Shown here piece by piece: positions 19,501 through 28,462 of a stretch of DNA of 58,215 nt. The translations under genes were made by a program, and so were the position numbers. Positions within the stretch are counted from its first letter, which is position 1. Each line of letters begins with the position of its first letter. The notes beneath the pieces are model-generated. The model was not told where the DNA came from and searched no databases. It worked only from the letters and a program-made list of their open reading frames with translations. Source of the stretch: Oscillospiraceae bacterium (GTDB lineage: Bacteria > Bacillota > Clostridia > Oscillospirales > Oscillospiraceae); assembly GCA_017429835.1 (NCBI GenBank), contig JAFROD010000016.1, positions 1 through 58,215 of the forward strand, read 5' to 3'.

Positions 19501-20823
19501 ACGGTCGCGGAGAAAACGGCGTTCGGCTACGTCAAGCACTATCTGGACGAGCGCAATCTGACCGTCAGCCGCGCGGAGGAAAACCGCCTGGCGGCCGGCT
19601 GCGTCGACGTGCGCCGCACGACGGGGCAGCACCCCGGCGGACTGGTCGTTATCCCGCAGGAGAACGAGATCTGGGATTTCTGCCCCGTGCAGCACCCCGC
19701 GGACGATATCCACACGGATATCATCACGACGCATTTTGAATACCACTCCATGGAGGAAAACCTCCTGAAGCTCGACATGCTCGGGCACGACGACCCGACG
19801 ATGATCCGCATGATGGAGGATCTGACCGGCGTGAACGCGCAGGAGATCCCGCTCGACGACAAGGATACCATGTCGATCTTCACGTCGAGCAAGATCCTCG
19901 GGTATGAGAACGATCCGATCCTGTCGAAGGTCGGCTCGGTCGGCATTCCGGAGTTCGGCACCGGCTTCACCCGCGGCATGCTGATGGACACCATGCCGAC
20001 GCAGTTCGACACGCTGATCCGGCTTTCCGGCTTCTCGCACGGCACGGACGTGTGGCTCGGCAACGCGAAGGATCTGATCCTGAGCGGCACGGCGACCGTC
20101 GGTCAGGCAATCGGCTGCCGCGACGACATCATGCTCTATCTGATCAAATGCGGCATGCCGGAAAAGCGCGCGTTCAAAATCATGGAGTCCGTCCGAAAGG
20201 GCAGAGGCCTTCCGTCCGGCGCGGAGGAGGAAATGATCGCGGCGGGCGTGCCGGCGTGGTACATCGGCTCGTGCAAGAAAATTCAGTATCTTTTCCCGAA
20301 GGCACACGCCGCCGCCTACGTTATGATGGCGTTCCGCATCGCGTGGTTCAAGGTGCATCACCCGTTGGCGTATTATGCCGCCTACTTCTACCGCCGCAGC
20401 CAGAAGGACTCCTTCGACGCGGTCATGATGACGCACGGCATCGATACGGTCAAGGCGCATATCAAGGCGATCTCCTCCAATCCGGATCACACGGCGAAAG
20501 ACGACGATCTGCTGACGACGCTGGAGGTCTGCTACGAATTCTATCTGCGCGGTTTCGACTTTGCGAGCATGGATCTTTACGAATCCGACGCGATCAAGTT
20601 TGTGATCAAGGACGGGAAGCTCCTGCCGCCCTTTGTGGCGGTGTCCGGACTGGGCGATACGGCGGCAAAGGACATCGTTGCGGGCAGAGAGGGGAAACAC
20701 TTCATCTCGATTGAGGAATTTGCCGCCGCCTGTCCGAAGGTTTCCAAGACCCATATCGAAAACCTGAAAGCGGCGGGCGCGTTCGGCGATCTGCCCGATA
20801 CGAGCCAAATCACGCTGTTTTAA
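16540..20823 (+). CDS. polC: DNA polymerase III alpha subunit, Gram-positive PolC
   Basis: Replicative polymerase with built-in proofreading, 1427 residues. Order seen: N-terminal domain, OB fold (about 225-310), PHP domain beginning VELHLHTTMSLMDAL near 317, a DEDDh exonuclease inserted in it (VAFDLETTGLSSVHDAITEI near 410, LVAHNADFDVGFL near 490, HRASDDALTCGL near 550), then the polymerase core. The core includes a CxxC zinc finger (CPKCKYC ... CPECG, about 895-930), the catalytic PDIDLNFSGEYQ near 952, and TTGQHPGGLVVIP near 1027. RBS TAGGAGA. Last gene of the pyrH operon; proS, often found before polC, is absent. Confidence 0.97.
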   Translation: MASAFPFLEMFYEYQPDEPLRAVLEQAAVCHAEIDRESKTVDLRLSMQRYCPEQTLEAVGKALCELYGFHSARILPQFSEEMLCVCEPSDLNRILINAYSPAAASLAGCEWVLGEEESRLHLRANGKEGIEPYLPLVERFLADRFGVTTKITVVCGSEVEGDGLFAQTELMRRQAMQNIPQPNFGTTEKKKEDGGAIYGKPIKGKTCPISEISLERQSERVIIEGRVFAVEHRDVNKGAATVVAFDMTDFTGSVRVSDYFKGDTGKPITDAIKKPGLWVRVQGKIDFDNYAKEVVIRPVAIMKIDAPKREDTAEHKRVELHLHTTMSLMDALTKTEEAVATAARWGHRAIAITDHGVVSAFPTALHALTPKGKAPLDIKILYGCEGYYVNDVDDRIAVHGGKNMPLLGEFVAFDLETTGLSSVHDAITEIGAVLIRDGETVETFCTFVDPKRKLDPKTIELTGITDEMLRGAPEIADALPDFLKFCGDRPLVAHNADFDVGFLKAACERLHIAFAPTYIDTLILAQNLLPHLSKHKLNIVADALSLPEFNHHRASDDALTCGLIYLRLAKAMAENGVQDIQSVNAEMEKLRAGSRIADRRTRHIIVFAKNQLGLRNLYHIVSDAHLKFFRRNPRMPKSELLRYREGLIIGSACEAGELFQAVVAHKSMDELKRIASFYDFLEIQPLSNNKFMLEDGTAESEEELREFNRTIVRLGEELGKPVCATGDVHFLEPEDEIYRRILLASKDYKDCDRPNPLYFRTTDEMLEEFSYLGAEKAFEVVVTNPNLIADMCDTIRPVPHNLFAPKIENSVEDLKSLVYGKLRRLYGERPPEIITKRVETELNDIITCHYDVIYMSAQKLVQNSLDNGYLVGSRGSVGSSLVAFLSGITEVNSLPPHYRCPKCKYCTFDVPDGINCGADLPDEVCPECGTKLDKDGFNIPFETFLGFGGDKVPDIDLNFSGEYQSRAHQYCVSMFGASHVFRAGTIGTVAEKTAFGYVKHYLDERNLTVSRAEENRLAAGCVDVRRTTGQHPGGLVVIPQENEIWDFCPVQHPADDIHTDIITTHFEYHSMEENLLKLDMLGHDDPTMIRMMEDLTGVNAQEIPLDDKDTMSIFTSSKILGYENDPILSKVGSVGIPEFGTGFTRGMLMDTMPTQFDTLIRLSGFSHGTDVWLGNAKDLILSGTATVGQAIGCRDDIMLYLIKCGMPEKRAFKIMESVRKGRGLPSGAEEEMIAAGVPAWYIGSCKKIQYLFPKAHAAAYVMMAFRIAWFKVHHPLAYYAAYFYRRSQKDSFDAVMMTHGIDTVKAHIKAISSNPDHTAKDDDLLTTLEVCYEFYLRGFDFASMDLYESDAIKFVIKDGKLLPPFVAVSGLGDTAAKDIVAGREGKHFISIEEFAAACPKVSKTHIENLKAAGAFGDLPDTSQITLF

Positions 20824-20832
20824 CGATTCTGC

Positions 20833-20861
20833 TTGCTATTTTCGGCGGTATGCGCTATAAT
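20833..20861 (+). promoter_or_regulatory. udp promoter
   Basis: TTGCTA (20833-20838), 17-nt spacer, TATAAT (20856-20861), 36 nt before the start codon. Confidence 0.8.
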
Positions 20862-20897
20862 TAACATACCAAACTATGAATTAAGGAGTGTCATATC

Positions 20898-21668
20898 ATG
20901 CAAAAACTCGAAAAACAGTTCCACATCCACTGCGTTGAGGGCGATGTCGGTCGTTACTGCATCCTGCCCGGTGATCCCGGCCGCTGCGAGTCGATAGCGA
21001 AACTCTTTGATCATCCTGTGCATGTCGCACAAAACCGCGAGTATAATATCTATACCGGCACCCTGCTCGGCGAAAAGGTCAGCGTCTGCTCCACCGGCAT
21101 CGGCGGCCCGTCCGCTTCGATCGCCATGGAAGAGCTGCACAACATCGGCGCGGACACCTTCATCCGCGTCGGCACCTGCGGCGGCATCAATCTGGACGTG
21201 CAGTCCGGCGATATCGTCGTCGCGACGGGCGCGATCCGCTTCGAGCACACCTCCATGGAGTACGCGCCGATCGAGTATCCCGCAGTCTCCAATCTGGACG
21301 TCGCCATCGCGCTGCGCCAGGCGTCTCTGGCGATGGGCAAAACGACCCACGTCGGCGTCGTGCAGTGCAAGGACGCGTTCTACGGTCAGCACAGCCCCGC
21401 GAAGATGCCGGTCTCCTATGAGCTCCTGCAGAAGTGGGAAGCTTGGAAGCGCCTCGGCGTTCTTGCCAGCGAGATGGAATCCGCCGCGCTGTTCGTCGTA
21501 GCCGACGCGCTGAAGTGCCGCTGCGGCTCCTGCTTCCACGTCATCTGGAATCAGGAACGCGAGGCTGCCGGTCTGGATCAGAAGATGAGCGAGGATACCT
21601 CCGCCGCCGTCCGCGTCGGCGTCGAGGCGCTGAAGCTCCTGATCGCGCAGGATAAGGCTGCAAAATAA
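20898..21668 (+). CDS. udp: Uridine phosphorylase
   Basis: Phosphorolysis of uridine to uracil and ribose 1-phosphate (nucleoside phosphorylase family 1). The 256-residue product has [19 protein letters not shown] near residue 23, [18 protein letters not shown] near 65 and [20 protein letters not shown] near 93 (phosphate and ribose site), and [15 protein letters not shown] near 192 (ribose-binding Glu-Met-Glu). RBS AAGGAG. It has its own promoter; the small membrane-protein gene follows after 54 nt. Confidence 0.92.
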   Translation: MQKLEKQFHIHCVEGDVGRYCILPGDPGRCESIAKLFDHPVHVAQNREYNIYTGTLLGEKVSVCSTGIGGPSASIAMEELHNIGADTFIRVGTCGGINLDVQSGDIVVATGAIRFEHTSMEYAPIEYPAVSNLDVAIALRQASLAMGKTTHVGVVQCKDAFYGQHSPAKMPVSYELLQKWEAWKRLGVLASEMESAALFVVADALKCRCGSCFHVIWNQEREAAGLDQKMSEDTSAAVRVGVEALKLLIAQDKAAK

Positions 21669-21722
21669 TTTCGGAACTTTTCCGACGCGAGAGCGTCAAA
21701 TGCCCGGAAAGGAGGGAGTACT

Positions 21723-22043
21723 ATGCGCCGCTACTGGTGGACGGTCTGGATCAAGGTCGCCGTGTTGGCAATCGTTTTGCTGATCGGTTTCTTTGCCGCG
21801 AAAAAGTACGTCCGCGGCTTCTTCGAACCGTATCTGATCGAAGAGGAAGACACCGTGGAGGAAGAGCCTGAGGTTGCAGAAGACTCCGACCCCGTGAAGG
21901 CAATTTTCGGAAAGGTGCAGGATAAGCTCGGGTTCCGTTTCCGCTATGAGGACATGATCTTCGACTATGCAAACGGCTTTGCAAAGGATATGATGGAGGA
22001 CTCCGAAGCGGAGCGCAACGCGATCTCCGAGCCGCTCTCCTGA
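21723..22043 (+). CDS. Small single-pass membrane protein, function unknown
   Basis: A 106-residue protein not recognised. Residues 8-26 (VWIKVAVLAIVLLIGFFAA) form one membrane helix after a basic/aromatic start (MRRYWW). An acidic stretch EEEDTVEEEPEVAEDSD follows at about 39-56, then an amphipathic C-terminal part. RBS GGAGGGAG is strong, so it is probably translated. It likely shares the udp transcript and ends before a hairpin at 22061. Confidence 0.65.
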   Translation: MRRYWWTVWIKVAVLAIVLLIGFFAAKKYVRGFFEPYLIEEEDTVEEEPEVAEDSDPVKAIFGKVQDKLGFRFRYEDMIFDYANGFAKDMMEDSEAERNAISEPLS

Positions 22044-22060
22044 GAAGGAAAGAAAAGCTC

Positions 22061-22091
22061 GCAGCCCTGCCGGTTTCGGCAGGGCTGCGTT
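22061..22091 (+). terminator. Intrinsic terminator
   Basis: GCAGCCCTGCCG (22061-22072), GTTT loop, CGGCAGGGCTGC (22077-22088); a very stable 12-bp stem with a short GTTTA tail. Confidence 0.7.
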
Positions 22092-22105
22092 TATGAGGAA
22101 TTCAA

Positions 22106-22882
22106 ATGGAACGAAGCAGACAGATCGCCGCGATTGCGGAAAGTGAAGAAGAACGGATGCTGCTGGTGCGGGTGTGCGACCGCATGGAACGCGCCATGCA
22201 GCGGCAGACGCCTGCGGCGACCGCGTTTTTGTCGCAGCGGGAGCAGGCACTGATCAGAATGCTGCTGCCGGACTGCCGCTTTTTCGGCGGGATCGACGCG
22301 GCGGAGCGCAAGGTGGCGTACTGGCTGCCGGATTATATCGACGAAGAGGTCTTTTTCTCGGACGGCCCGATCGCCTGCCTTCGCGCGTCGTTTTACGAAG
22401 CGAACGCGCTGACCCATCGCGACGTGCTCGGCGCGCTCATGGGCGCGGGCATTCGGCGCGACGCGGTGGGGGATATCTGTCTGCACGAAACGTCCTGCGA
22501 TATCTTCGTCCTTTCCGAGCTGCAGCGCTATCTGCTCAATAATCTGACCGAAGCCGGACGGCAGCACCTGCGCCTTGCGCCGATCGCGCTGTCCGACGCA
22601 AAGAAAGCGCCGCAGAAGATGAGAGAACTTCGCGTCACGGTGCCTTCTCTCCGTCTCGACGGCGTGATAGCAGCCGCTTTCCACCTGAGCCGCGGCAGCG
22701 CGGTCGAGGCGATCCACGCGGGAAAATGCGCGATCAACAGCCTGACTTGCCTGAAGCCCGACCGTGCCGTTACAGAGGGCGACGAGCTCTCCGTGCGCGG
22801 TTGCGGCAAGCTGAGAATCCTGCAGTTGGGCGGCGAAACGCGCAAGGGAAGATTGGCTCTGACCGTGGGAATTTATGGTTGA
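22106..22882 (+). CDS. S4-domain RNA-binding protein, YlmH-like
   Basis: The 258-residue product has an N-terminal domain with RDVLGALMGAGIRRDAVGDI (about 111-130), the YlmH hallmark, and a C-terminal S4 RNA-binding domain (LRLDGVIAAAFHLSRGSAVEAI near 190, then VTEGDELSVRGCGKLRI). YlmH in Bacillus lies in the division/wall cluster and is linked to rescue of stalled ribosomes. Here it stands outside any ylm cluster. Its stop codon overlaps the -35 box of the alaS T-box promoter. Confidence 0.88.
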   Translation: MERSRQIAAIAESEEERMLLVRVCDRMERAMQRQTPAATAFLSQREQALIRMLLPDCRFFGGIDAAERKVAYWLPDYIDEEVFFSDGPIACLRASFYEANALTHRDVLGALMGAGIRRDAVGDICLHETSCDIFVLSELQRYLLNNLTEAGRQHLRLAPIALSDAKKAPQKMRELRVTVPSLRLDGVIAAAFHLSRGSAVEAIHAGKCAINSLTCLKPDRAVTEGDELSVRGCGKLRILQLGGETRKGRLALTVGIYG

Positions 22883-22907
22883 CAATCCGCTGCTTTCCTG
22901 CTAAAAT
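22879..22907 (+). promoter_or_regulatory. Promoter of the alaS T-box leader
   Basis: TTGACA (22879-22884), 17-nt spacer, TAAAAT (22902-22907). The -35 box spans the stop codon of the preceding gene. Confidence 0.85.
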
Positions 22908-22913
22908 GACAGC

Positions 22914-23141
22914 GTAAAATGCGAAATATGCGTTGAGGAAGCCAATCCGTGCGAAAGGCGTCAGCGAGTGGGGAAACGGTGCGAGCCCCATCGTCGGCAG
23001 CACAGACCGCCACTTCCGAGCAGCCTGCGACGAGCAGGACGCTTCATCTGCGTTATCGGATGACTAAGATGCCGCTTTGCGGCAATTAGGGTGGTACCGC
23101 GACTGACCTCGCCCCTAACGCTGGGACGGGGTATATTTTTT
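22914..23141 (+). promoter_or_regulatory. T-box riboswitch controlling alaS
   Basis: The T-box sequence AGGGTGGTACCGCG is at 23088-23101. Its UGGU bulge would pair with the ACCA end of tRNA-Ala. A CCCC/GGGG terminator stem follows, with a T-run at 23135-23141. Stem I lies upstream (GGAAG near 22937 can pair with CTTCC near 23013). GCC at 23009-23011, next to that base stem, is my candidate alanine specifier. Uncharged tRNA-Ala would stabilise the antiterminator and allow alaS transcription. Confidence 0.9.
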
Positions 23142-23159
23142 TATCCGGAGGATCATTCC

Positions 23160-25799
23160 ATGGCAACGAAAAAATACGGCGTAAACGAACTGCGCGAGAT
23201 GTTCCTGTCGTTCTTTGAGAGCAAGGGACATCTGCGTCTTCCCAGCTTCCCGCTGGTTCCCCAGCACGACAAGTCCATTTTGCTGATCAACGCAGGCATG
23301 ACGCCGATGAAGCCCTATTTCACCGGTGAGGAGGAGCCGCCCCGTCACCGTGTCTGCACCTGCCAGAAGTGCATCCGCACGGGCGATATCGACAACATCG
23401 GCAAGACCGCCCGCCACGGCACTTATTTCGAGATGCTCGGCAACTTCTCCTTCGGCGACTATTTCAAGTCCGAAGCGCTGCGCTGGTGCTGGGAATTCCT
23501 CACCGAGGTCTGCGGACTGGAGAAGGACCGGCTGTATCCGTCCATCTATCAGGACGACGAGCAGGCGTTCGAGATCTGGAACAAGGAGATCGGCGTCCCC
23601 GCCGACCGTATCTTCCGCTTCGGCAAGGAGGACAACTTCTGGGAGCACGGCTCCGGCCCGTGCGGCCCCTGCTCCGAGGTCTACTATGATCGCGGCGAGA
23701 AGTACGGCTGCGGCAAGCCGGAGTGTACGGTCGGCTGCGACTGCGACCGCTATATGGAGGTCTGGAACAACGTCTTCTCCCAATTTGACAACGACGGCAA
23801 GGGCAACTATACCGAGCTGAAGCAGAAGAATATCGACACCGGCATGGGCCTAGAGCGTCTGGCGGTCGTCTGCCAGGACGTTGACTCCCTGTTCGATATC
23901 GACACGGTCATGAATATCACGAACAAGGTCACGGAGCTGACCGGCGCGTCCTACGGCAAGAGCCATAAGATGGACGTCTCGCTGCGCGTCATCACCGACC
24001 ACATCCGCGCCGCGACCTTCCTGATCTGCGACGGCGTTCTGCCCTCCAACGAGGGCAGAGGCTACGTCCTGCGCCGTCTGCTGCGCCGCGCCGCGCGCCA
24101 CGGCAAGCTGCTCGGCGTCAACAAGCCCTTCCTCTTTGAAGTCGTCGATACGGTCGTGCACGAAAACGAGTGCCAATATCCCGAGCTGCGCGAAAAGCAG
24201 GCGTATATCACCCGCGTCATCCAAACCGAGGAGGAGAACTTCTGCAAGACCATCGACGGCGGCATGAAGATCTTTGCCGAAATGCTCGAGGGGCATAAGG
24301 CGAAGGGTGAGACGGTCTTCTCCGGCGAGGACGCGTTCAAACTCTACGACACCTACGGCTTCCCGATCGACCTGACGAACGAGATGGTGGCGGAAGTCGG
24401 CATGCGAGTGGACGAGGAAGCCTTTGCCAAGCAGATGCAGGAGCAGAAGCAGCGCGCCAGAGAAGCCCGCAAGGCGCTGGGCGACCTCGGCTGGGCAGGC
24501 ATCGAATTCGGCAAAGAAGTGCCGGAAAGCAAGTTCGTCGGCTACGATACCCTGACTGCGGACGGCAAGGTCGTCGCGATCATCTCCAACGAGGAGCTGT
24601 GCGGCTCCGTCTCCGAGGGTATGGACGCGATCGTCGTGCTCGATCAGACCCCGATGTACGCGGAAATGGGCGGCCAGGTCGCCGATCACGGCATTCTGAC
24701 CGCGGACGGCGTCGAATTCCTCGTGACCGACGTACAGAAGAACAAGGGCGGCAAGTATATGCACTACGGCAAGGTCGTCAAGGGCGAAATCGCGCTGGGC
24801 GACACGCTGACCGCCGCGGTCGACGCCGACCGCCGCAACGCGATCCGCCGCGCCCATACGGCGACGCACCTGCTGCAGACCGCGCTGGTCCGCGTCCTCG
24901 GCGAGCACTGCCATCAGGCGGGCTCCCTCGTCGAGCCGGATCATCTGCGCTTCGACTTTACGCATTTCTCCGCCGTGACCGACGAGGAAATGATGAAGAT
25001 CAACCTTGCGGTCATGGATATGGTGCTGAAAGGCACGGACGTCGAGACCCTCGTCCTGCCGATCGAAGAGGCGAAGAAGCTCGGCGCGACCGCGCTCTTC
25101 GGCGAGAAGTACGGCGATACCGTCCGCGTCGTCAAGATGGGCGACGATTCTCTGGAATTCTGCGGCGGCACGCACCTGAACAATACCGCGAAGGTCGGCC
25201 CGTTCCGCGTCCTGTCGGAGGTTTCCGTCGCGTCCGGCGTGCGCCGTATCGAAGCCTATACCGGCAAGCGCGTCCTTGCGCAGATGGAGAGCTTCAGCCG
25301 CACCATTCTGACGGCGGCGGAAACGCTGAAAACCACACCGAAGGACTTGATCTCCCGCGCGCAGGGCGTCATGACCGAGATCAAGGAGCTCAAGCAGGAC
25401 GTCGACCGCATGAAGGACAAGCTGCTCGGCGGCGACATCGACCGCGTGCTGTTCTCCGCGAAGTCGGTGAACGGCCTGAAAGTCCTGACCGCGCTGCGCA
25501 GCGACCTCGCGCCGAACGATCTGCGCAAGATGGGCGATCAGCTCCGCGACCGCGCCGACGACGTGGTCGCCGTCCTCGCAAGCACGCAGGGCGAGAAGAT
25601 CACGATCCTCGCGGTCTGCGGCAAGGAAGCCGTGGCAAGAGGCATCAAGGCCGGCATGCTCGTCAAGGAGGTCTGCGCGGTATGCGGCGGCTCCGGCGGC
25701 GGCAAACCCGACTCCGCCATGGGCGGCGGCAAGGAGCTCAATAAGCTCGACGACGCGCTCGCGATCGTCGACGACTACGTCAGCGCGAATGCGAAATAA
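23160..25799 (+). CDS. alaS: Alanyl-tRNA synthetase
   Basis: Class II synthetase of 879 residues, full length. The N-terminal catalytic domain begins NELREMFLSFFESKGHLRL and contains FEMLGNFSFGDYFK near 95. The editing domain has HTATHLLQTALVRVL (zinc-type HxxxH) near 567 and FCGGTHLNNTAKVG near 665. The C-terminal coiled coil and DHHA1 domain end with CGGSGGGKPDSAMGGG. The ATG at 23160 follows GGAGG by 7 nt; the longer frame runs into the T-box. Regulated by the T-box just upstream. Confidence 0.98.
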   Translation: MATKKYGVNELREMFLSFFESKGHLRLPSFPLVPQHDKSILLINAGMTPMKPYFTGEEEPPRHRVCTCQKCIRTGDIDNIGKTARHGTYFEMLGNFSFGDYFKSEALRWCWEFLTEVCGLEKDRLYPSIYQDDEQAFEIWNKEIGVPADRIFRFGKEDNFWEHGSGPCGPCSEVYYDRGEKYGCGKPECTVGCDCDRYMEVWNNVFSQFDNDGKGNYTELKQKNIDTGMGLERLAVVCQDVDSLFDIDTVMNITNKVTELTGASYGKSHKMDVSLRVITDHIRAATFLICDGVLPSNEGRGYVLRRLLRRAARHGKLLGVNKPFLFEVVDTVVHENECQYPELREKQAYITRVIQTEEENFCKTIDGGMKIFAEMLEGHKAKGETVFSGEDAFKLYDTYGFPIDLTNEMVAEVGMRVDEEAFAKQMQEQKQRAREARKALGDLGWAGIEFGKEVPESKFVGYDTLTADGKVVAIISNEELCGSVSEGMDAIVVLDQTPMYAEMGGQVADHGILTADGVEFLVTDVQKNKGGKYMHYGKVVKGEIALGDTLTAAVDADRRNAIRRAHTATHLLQTALVRVLGEHCHQAGSLVEPDHLRFDFTHFSAVTDEEMMKINLAVMDMVLKGTDVETLVLPIEEAKKLGATALFGEKYGDTVRVVKMGDDSLEFCGGTHLNNTAKVGPFRVLSEVSVASGVRRIEAYTGKRVLAQMESFSRTILTAAETLKTTPKDLISRAQGVMTEIKELKQDVDRMKDKLLGGDIDRVLFSAKSVNGLKVLTALRSDLAPNDLRKMGDQLRDRADDVVAVLASTQGEKITILAVCGKEAVARGIKAGMLVKEVCAVCGGSGGGKPDSAMGGGKELNKLDDALAIVDDYVSANAK

Positions 25800-25809
25800 G
25801 GAGAAGAAT

Positions 25810-26148
25810 ATGGAAAACTGCATTTTCTGCAAGATCATCGCGGGGGAGATCCCCTCGAAAAAGGTCTATGAGGACGAGCTCTGCTATGCCTTCTACGACA
25901 TTCAGCCGCTCGCGCCGCAGCATTTTCTGGTCGTGCCGAAGCAGCATATCGCCGCGGCGAACGAGATTACCGAGGAAAACGCCGCGCTGGTCGGCCACAT
26001 CTTCGCGGTCATCGCGAAGCTGACGGCGGAGCTCGGCTTCTCCGACGGCTTCCGCGTCGTCACGAACTGCGGCGAGAACGCCGGTCAGACCGTGAAGCAC
26101 CTGCATTTCCACGTGCTCGGCGGCAAAACGCTCGGCAGCTTCAACTGA
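25810..26148 (+). CDS. HIT-family nucleotide-binding protein
   Basis: A 112-residue histidine-triad hydrolase (HINT-like), probably acting on adenosine phosphoramidates or acyl-adenylates. CIFCKIIAGEIPSKKVYED opens the protein, with Cys4 and Cys7 as a possible zinc pair, and the triad is HLHFHVLGG near residue 98. The ATG at 25810 is preferred because AAGGAG overlaps the alaS stop. Cotranscribed with alaS; HINT proteins can remove aminoacyl-adenylates, which fits a synthetase neighbour, but that link is inference. Confidence 0.93.
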   Translation: MENCIFCKIIAGEIPSKKVYEDELCYAFYDIQPLAPQHFLVVPKQHIAAANEITEENAALVGHIFAVIAKLTAELGFSDGFRVVTNCGENAGQTVKHLHFHVLGGKTLGSFN

Positions 26149-26158
26149 TCGCTTTTGA

Positions 26159-26186
26159 GGGGCGGGGGAATCCCCGTCCCTTTCTT
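26159..26186 (+). terminator. Intrinsic terminator after the HIT gene
   Basis: GGGGCGGGG (26159-26167) pairs with CCCCGTCCC (26172-26180) including one G-U; TTTCTT follows. Confidence 0.7.
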
Positions 26187-26208
26187 CAAAATGAGGGGAG
26201 GGACAGAC

Positions 26209-28458
26209 GTGCGCAGATTGGCAATCTTTTCATTTTCTTTCGCGTTGGCGGCAGCGGCGTACGTCTGGCTGCTCCCGCCGGTATGGGCGATCGTCACGGC
26301 AGGTGTTCTGCTTGCCGGCATGCTTGCGCTGCTCGCGTTCCGCACGGACAACGTCAAGCGCGTGCGGATCGCCGCGCTGGGCGCGGCGGTCGGCCTTTTG
26401 TGGTCATGGGGCTACGAGGCGCTGAAGATCGCGCCGCTGCGCGAGCTCTGCGGCGAATATCGAACGGTCACCGCGCAGGTCTGCTCCGTACCGGTGAAGA
26501 CGGACTACGGCTGCCGCGTCGTCGCGCGGTTGAGCGGCGGCAGAATGGCGCTGTATCTGAACTGCCCGCCGGAGGAGCTTTCGCTCGGTGATACCGTGAG
26601 CGTCAAGGCGGACGTGATCGACGTCTCCCGCGGCAGCGGCGACGAAAACAATCTGTATTTTCAGTCCAACGACATTTCGCTGCTCGGTCTGCAGCGCGGC
26701 GCGCTGACGGTCGAAAAGGCGGAGAAAACGCCTCTTTCCTGCTATCCCGCGCTGCTTACGGCAAAGATGAAGGATCGGATCGATCTGGTCTTTCCCGACG
26801 ATACCGCAGGCATTGCCAAGGCGATCCTGACCGGCGACCGCAGCGGACTGTCTTTCGAGACGCGCAATACGCTCTCCGTGGCGGGCATCACCCATGTTTT
26901 CGCCGTTTCCGGCATGCACGTATCGCTGCTGGTCGGCATTCTCATGATGCTCTGCCTGCAGAGAAGAAAGCTGGCGACCCTCATCAGCATCCCCGTGATG
27001 TTCTTCTTCGCGGCGATGCTCGGCTTCGGCGCGTCGGTAACGCGCGCGGTCATCATGAACAGCGTGCTTCTGATCGCGCCGCTGGTGCGTCGGGAGAACG
27101 ACGCGCCGACCTCGCTGAGCCTTGCGCTGCTGATCCTGCTCGCGTTCAATCCGTGGGCGATCGCGAACGTCAGTCTGCAGCTCTCTTTCTCCTGCATGGC
27201 GGGCATTCTCCTGCTTGCGCCGAGGATCTATCATTTCCTGATGAAGTCCGTGCATGAAGATGCGATGAGCGAAAAGCAGGGCTTCCCGTACCGCTTCCGG
27301 AGACACGTTGCGGTCATCATTGCGACCTCGATCGCCGCGACGGTCTTTACCGCGCCGCTCGTTGCGGGCGTTTTCGGCTCGGTCTCCCTGATCGGGCCGC
27401 TGACGAATCTGCTGACCATGACCGCGCTCAGCGCAGCGTTCACCCTTTCGTTCTTTGCCGCGATCGCGGCGTTTGTCTATGCGCCGGTCGGCGCGGCGAT
27501 TGCGTGGCCGGCGTCGTGGCTGTTCCGCTATGCGCTGTGGCTGAGCGGTCTGCTTGCGAAGATCCCGTACGCCGCAGTCTACACCGACAGCGGCTACGTC
27601 GTTGCGTGGCTGATCACGGCGTATCTGATGATCTTCGTCTTCGTCCTGTGCAGGCAGGAACGCTACAAGCTGCGCCTGCTGATCGGCGCCCTTGCGGTCA
27701 CGCTGATCGGCGCGGTCTTCTTCTCCATGCACAGCTCGGCGGGTATCACGCTCAAGGTCTTCGACGTCGGACAGGGGCAGTGCGTCTTCCTGCAGAACGG
27801 CAAAAACGCCGTGATGATCGACTGCGGCGGCGACGAAGACGAGTATGACGGCGAGCGGACGGCAAGAGCCTTGCTGACGCGCGGTTATACCGGCATTGAC
27901 GCGTTGATCCTGACGCATTACGATACCGACCATACCTGCGGCGCGCTGCAGTTCCTGTCCCGCGTCCGCGTAAAAAAGCTCATCGTGCCCGATTTCCTCG
28001 ATCACACGGGCAACCGTGAGACGATCCTGCGCTATGCGCAGCAGGCAGACATTCCCGTTCTGCTTGTCACGCGGGATATCAAGCTCAACTTTGGCAGCGG
28101 AATGCTGTATCTTTACGTGCCGGAGGATGCGAATGTCAAGAATGCGTCATTATCCGCATTGATGTCCGATGAAGAATATGATATACTGATTACCGGAGAT
28201 ATGGACGGTACCGGCGAGCGCGTGCTGGCTGCGACGAAAGCGCTTCCGGATCTGGAAGTGCTGATCGCAGGACATCACGGCTCGAAATCCTCCACCTGCG
28301 CGGAGTTGCTGCAAAAGACCGCGCCGGATACGGTGATCATCTCCGTGGGAGAGAATTCCTACGGTCATCCCGCGCAGGAGGTGCTGGATCGGATCGCGGC
28401 GATCGGCGCCGCCGTCTACCGCACCGATCTGGACGGAACGATTACGATAACGAGGTAA
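26209..28458 (+). CDS. comEC: ComEC/Rec2 DNA-uptake channel
   Basis: Membrane channel for single-stranded DNA entry in competence, 749 residues. Order: N-terminal helices and DUF4131 region, the Competence domain (VFAVSGMHVSLLVGILMMLC near 235, then many helices to about 500), and a C-terminal metallo-beta-lactamase domain with VFDVGQGQCVFLQNGKNAVM near 518, THYDTDHTCGAL near 568 and IAGHHGSKSST near 683. The GTG at 26209 is chosen because GGGAGGG lies 6 nt before it; ATG 26191 has no RBS. No other competence gene is in the window. First gene of comEC-holA-RNase M5-like-ABC-F. Confidence 0.93.
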   Translation: MRRLAIFSFSFALAAAAYVWLLPPVWAIVTAGVLLAGMLALLAFRTDNVKRVRIAALGAAVGLLWSWGYEALKIAPLRELCGEYRTVTAQVCSVPVKTDYGCRVVARLSGGRMALYLNCPPEELSLGDTVSVKADVIDVSRGSGDENNLYFQSNDISLLGLQRGALTVEKAEKTPLSCYPALLTAKMKDRIDLVFPDDTAGIAKAILTGDRSGLSFETRNTLSVAGITHVFAVSGMHVSLLVGILMMLCLQRRKLATLISIPVMFFFAAMLGFGASVTRAVIMNSVLLIAPLVRRENDAPTSLSLALLILLAFNPWAIANVSLQLSFSCMAGILLLAPRIYHFLMKSVHEDAMSEKQGFPYRFRRHVAVIIATSIAATVFTAPLVAGVFGSVSLIGPLTNLLTMTALSAAFTLSFFAAIAAFVYAPVGAAIAWPASWLFRYALWLSGLLAKIPYAAVYTDSGYVVAWLITAYLMIFVFVLCRQERYKLRLLIGALAVTLIGAVFFSMHSSAGITLKVFDVGQGQCVFLQNGKNAVMIDCGGDEDEYDGERTARALLTRGYTGIDALILTHYDTDHTCGALQFLSRVRVKKLIVPDFLDHTGNRETILRYAQQADIPVLLVTRDIKLNFGSGMLYLYVPEDANVKNASLSALMSDEEYDILITGDMDGTGERVLAATKALPDLEVLIAGHHGSKSSTCAELLQKTAPDTVIISVGENSYGHPAQEVLDRIAAIGAAVYRTDLDGTITITR

Positions 28459-28462
28459 TACC

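Noticed and set aside
16852..20808. Open frame of 1318 codons antisense to polC
   Set aside because: GC-rich coding strands leave long stop-free antisense frames; polC on the other strand is certain, and the antisense product shows no motif.
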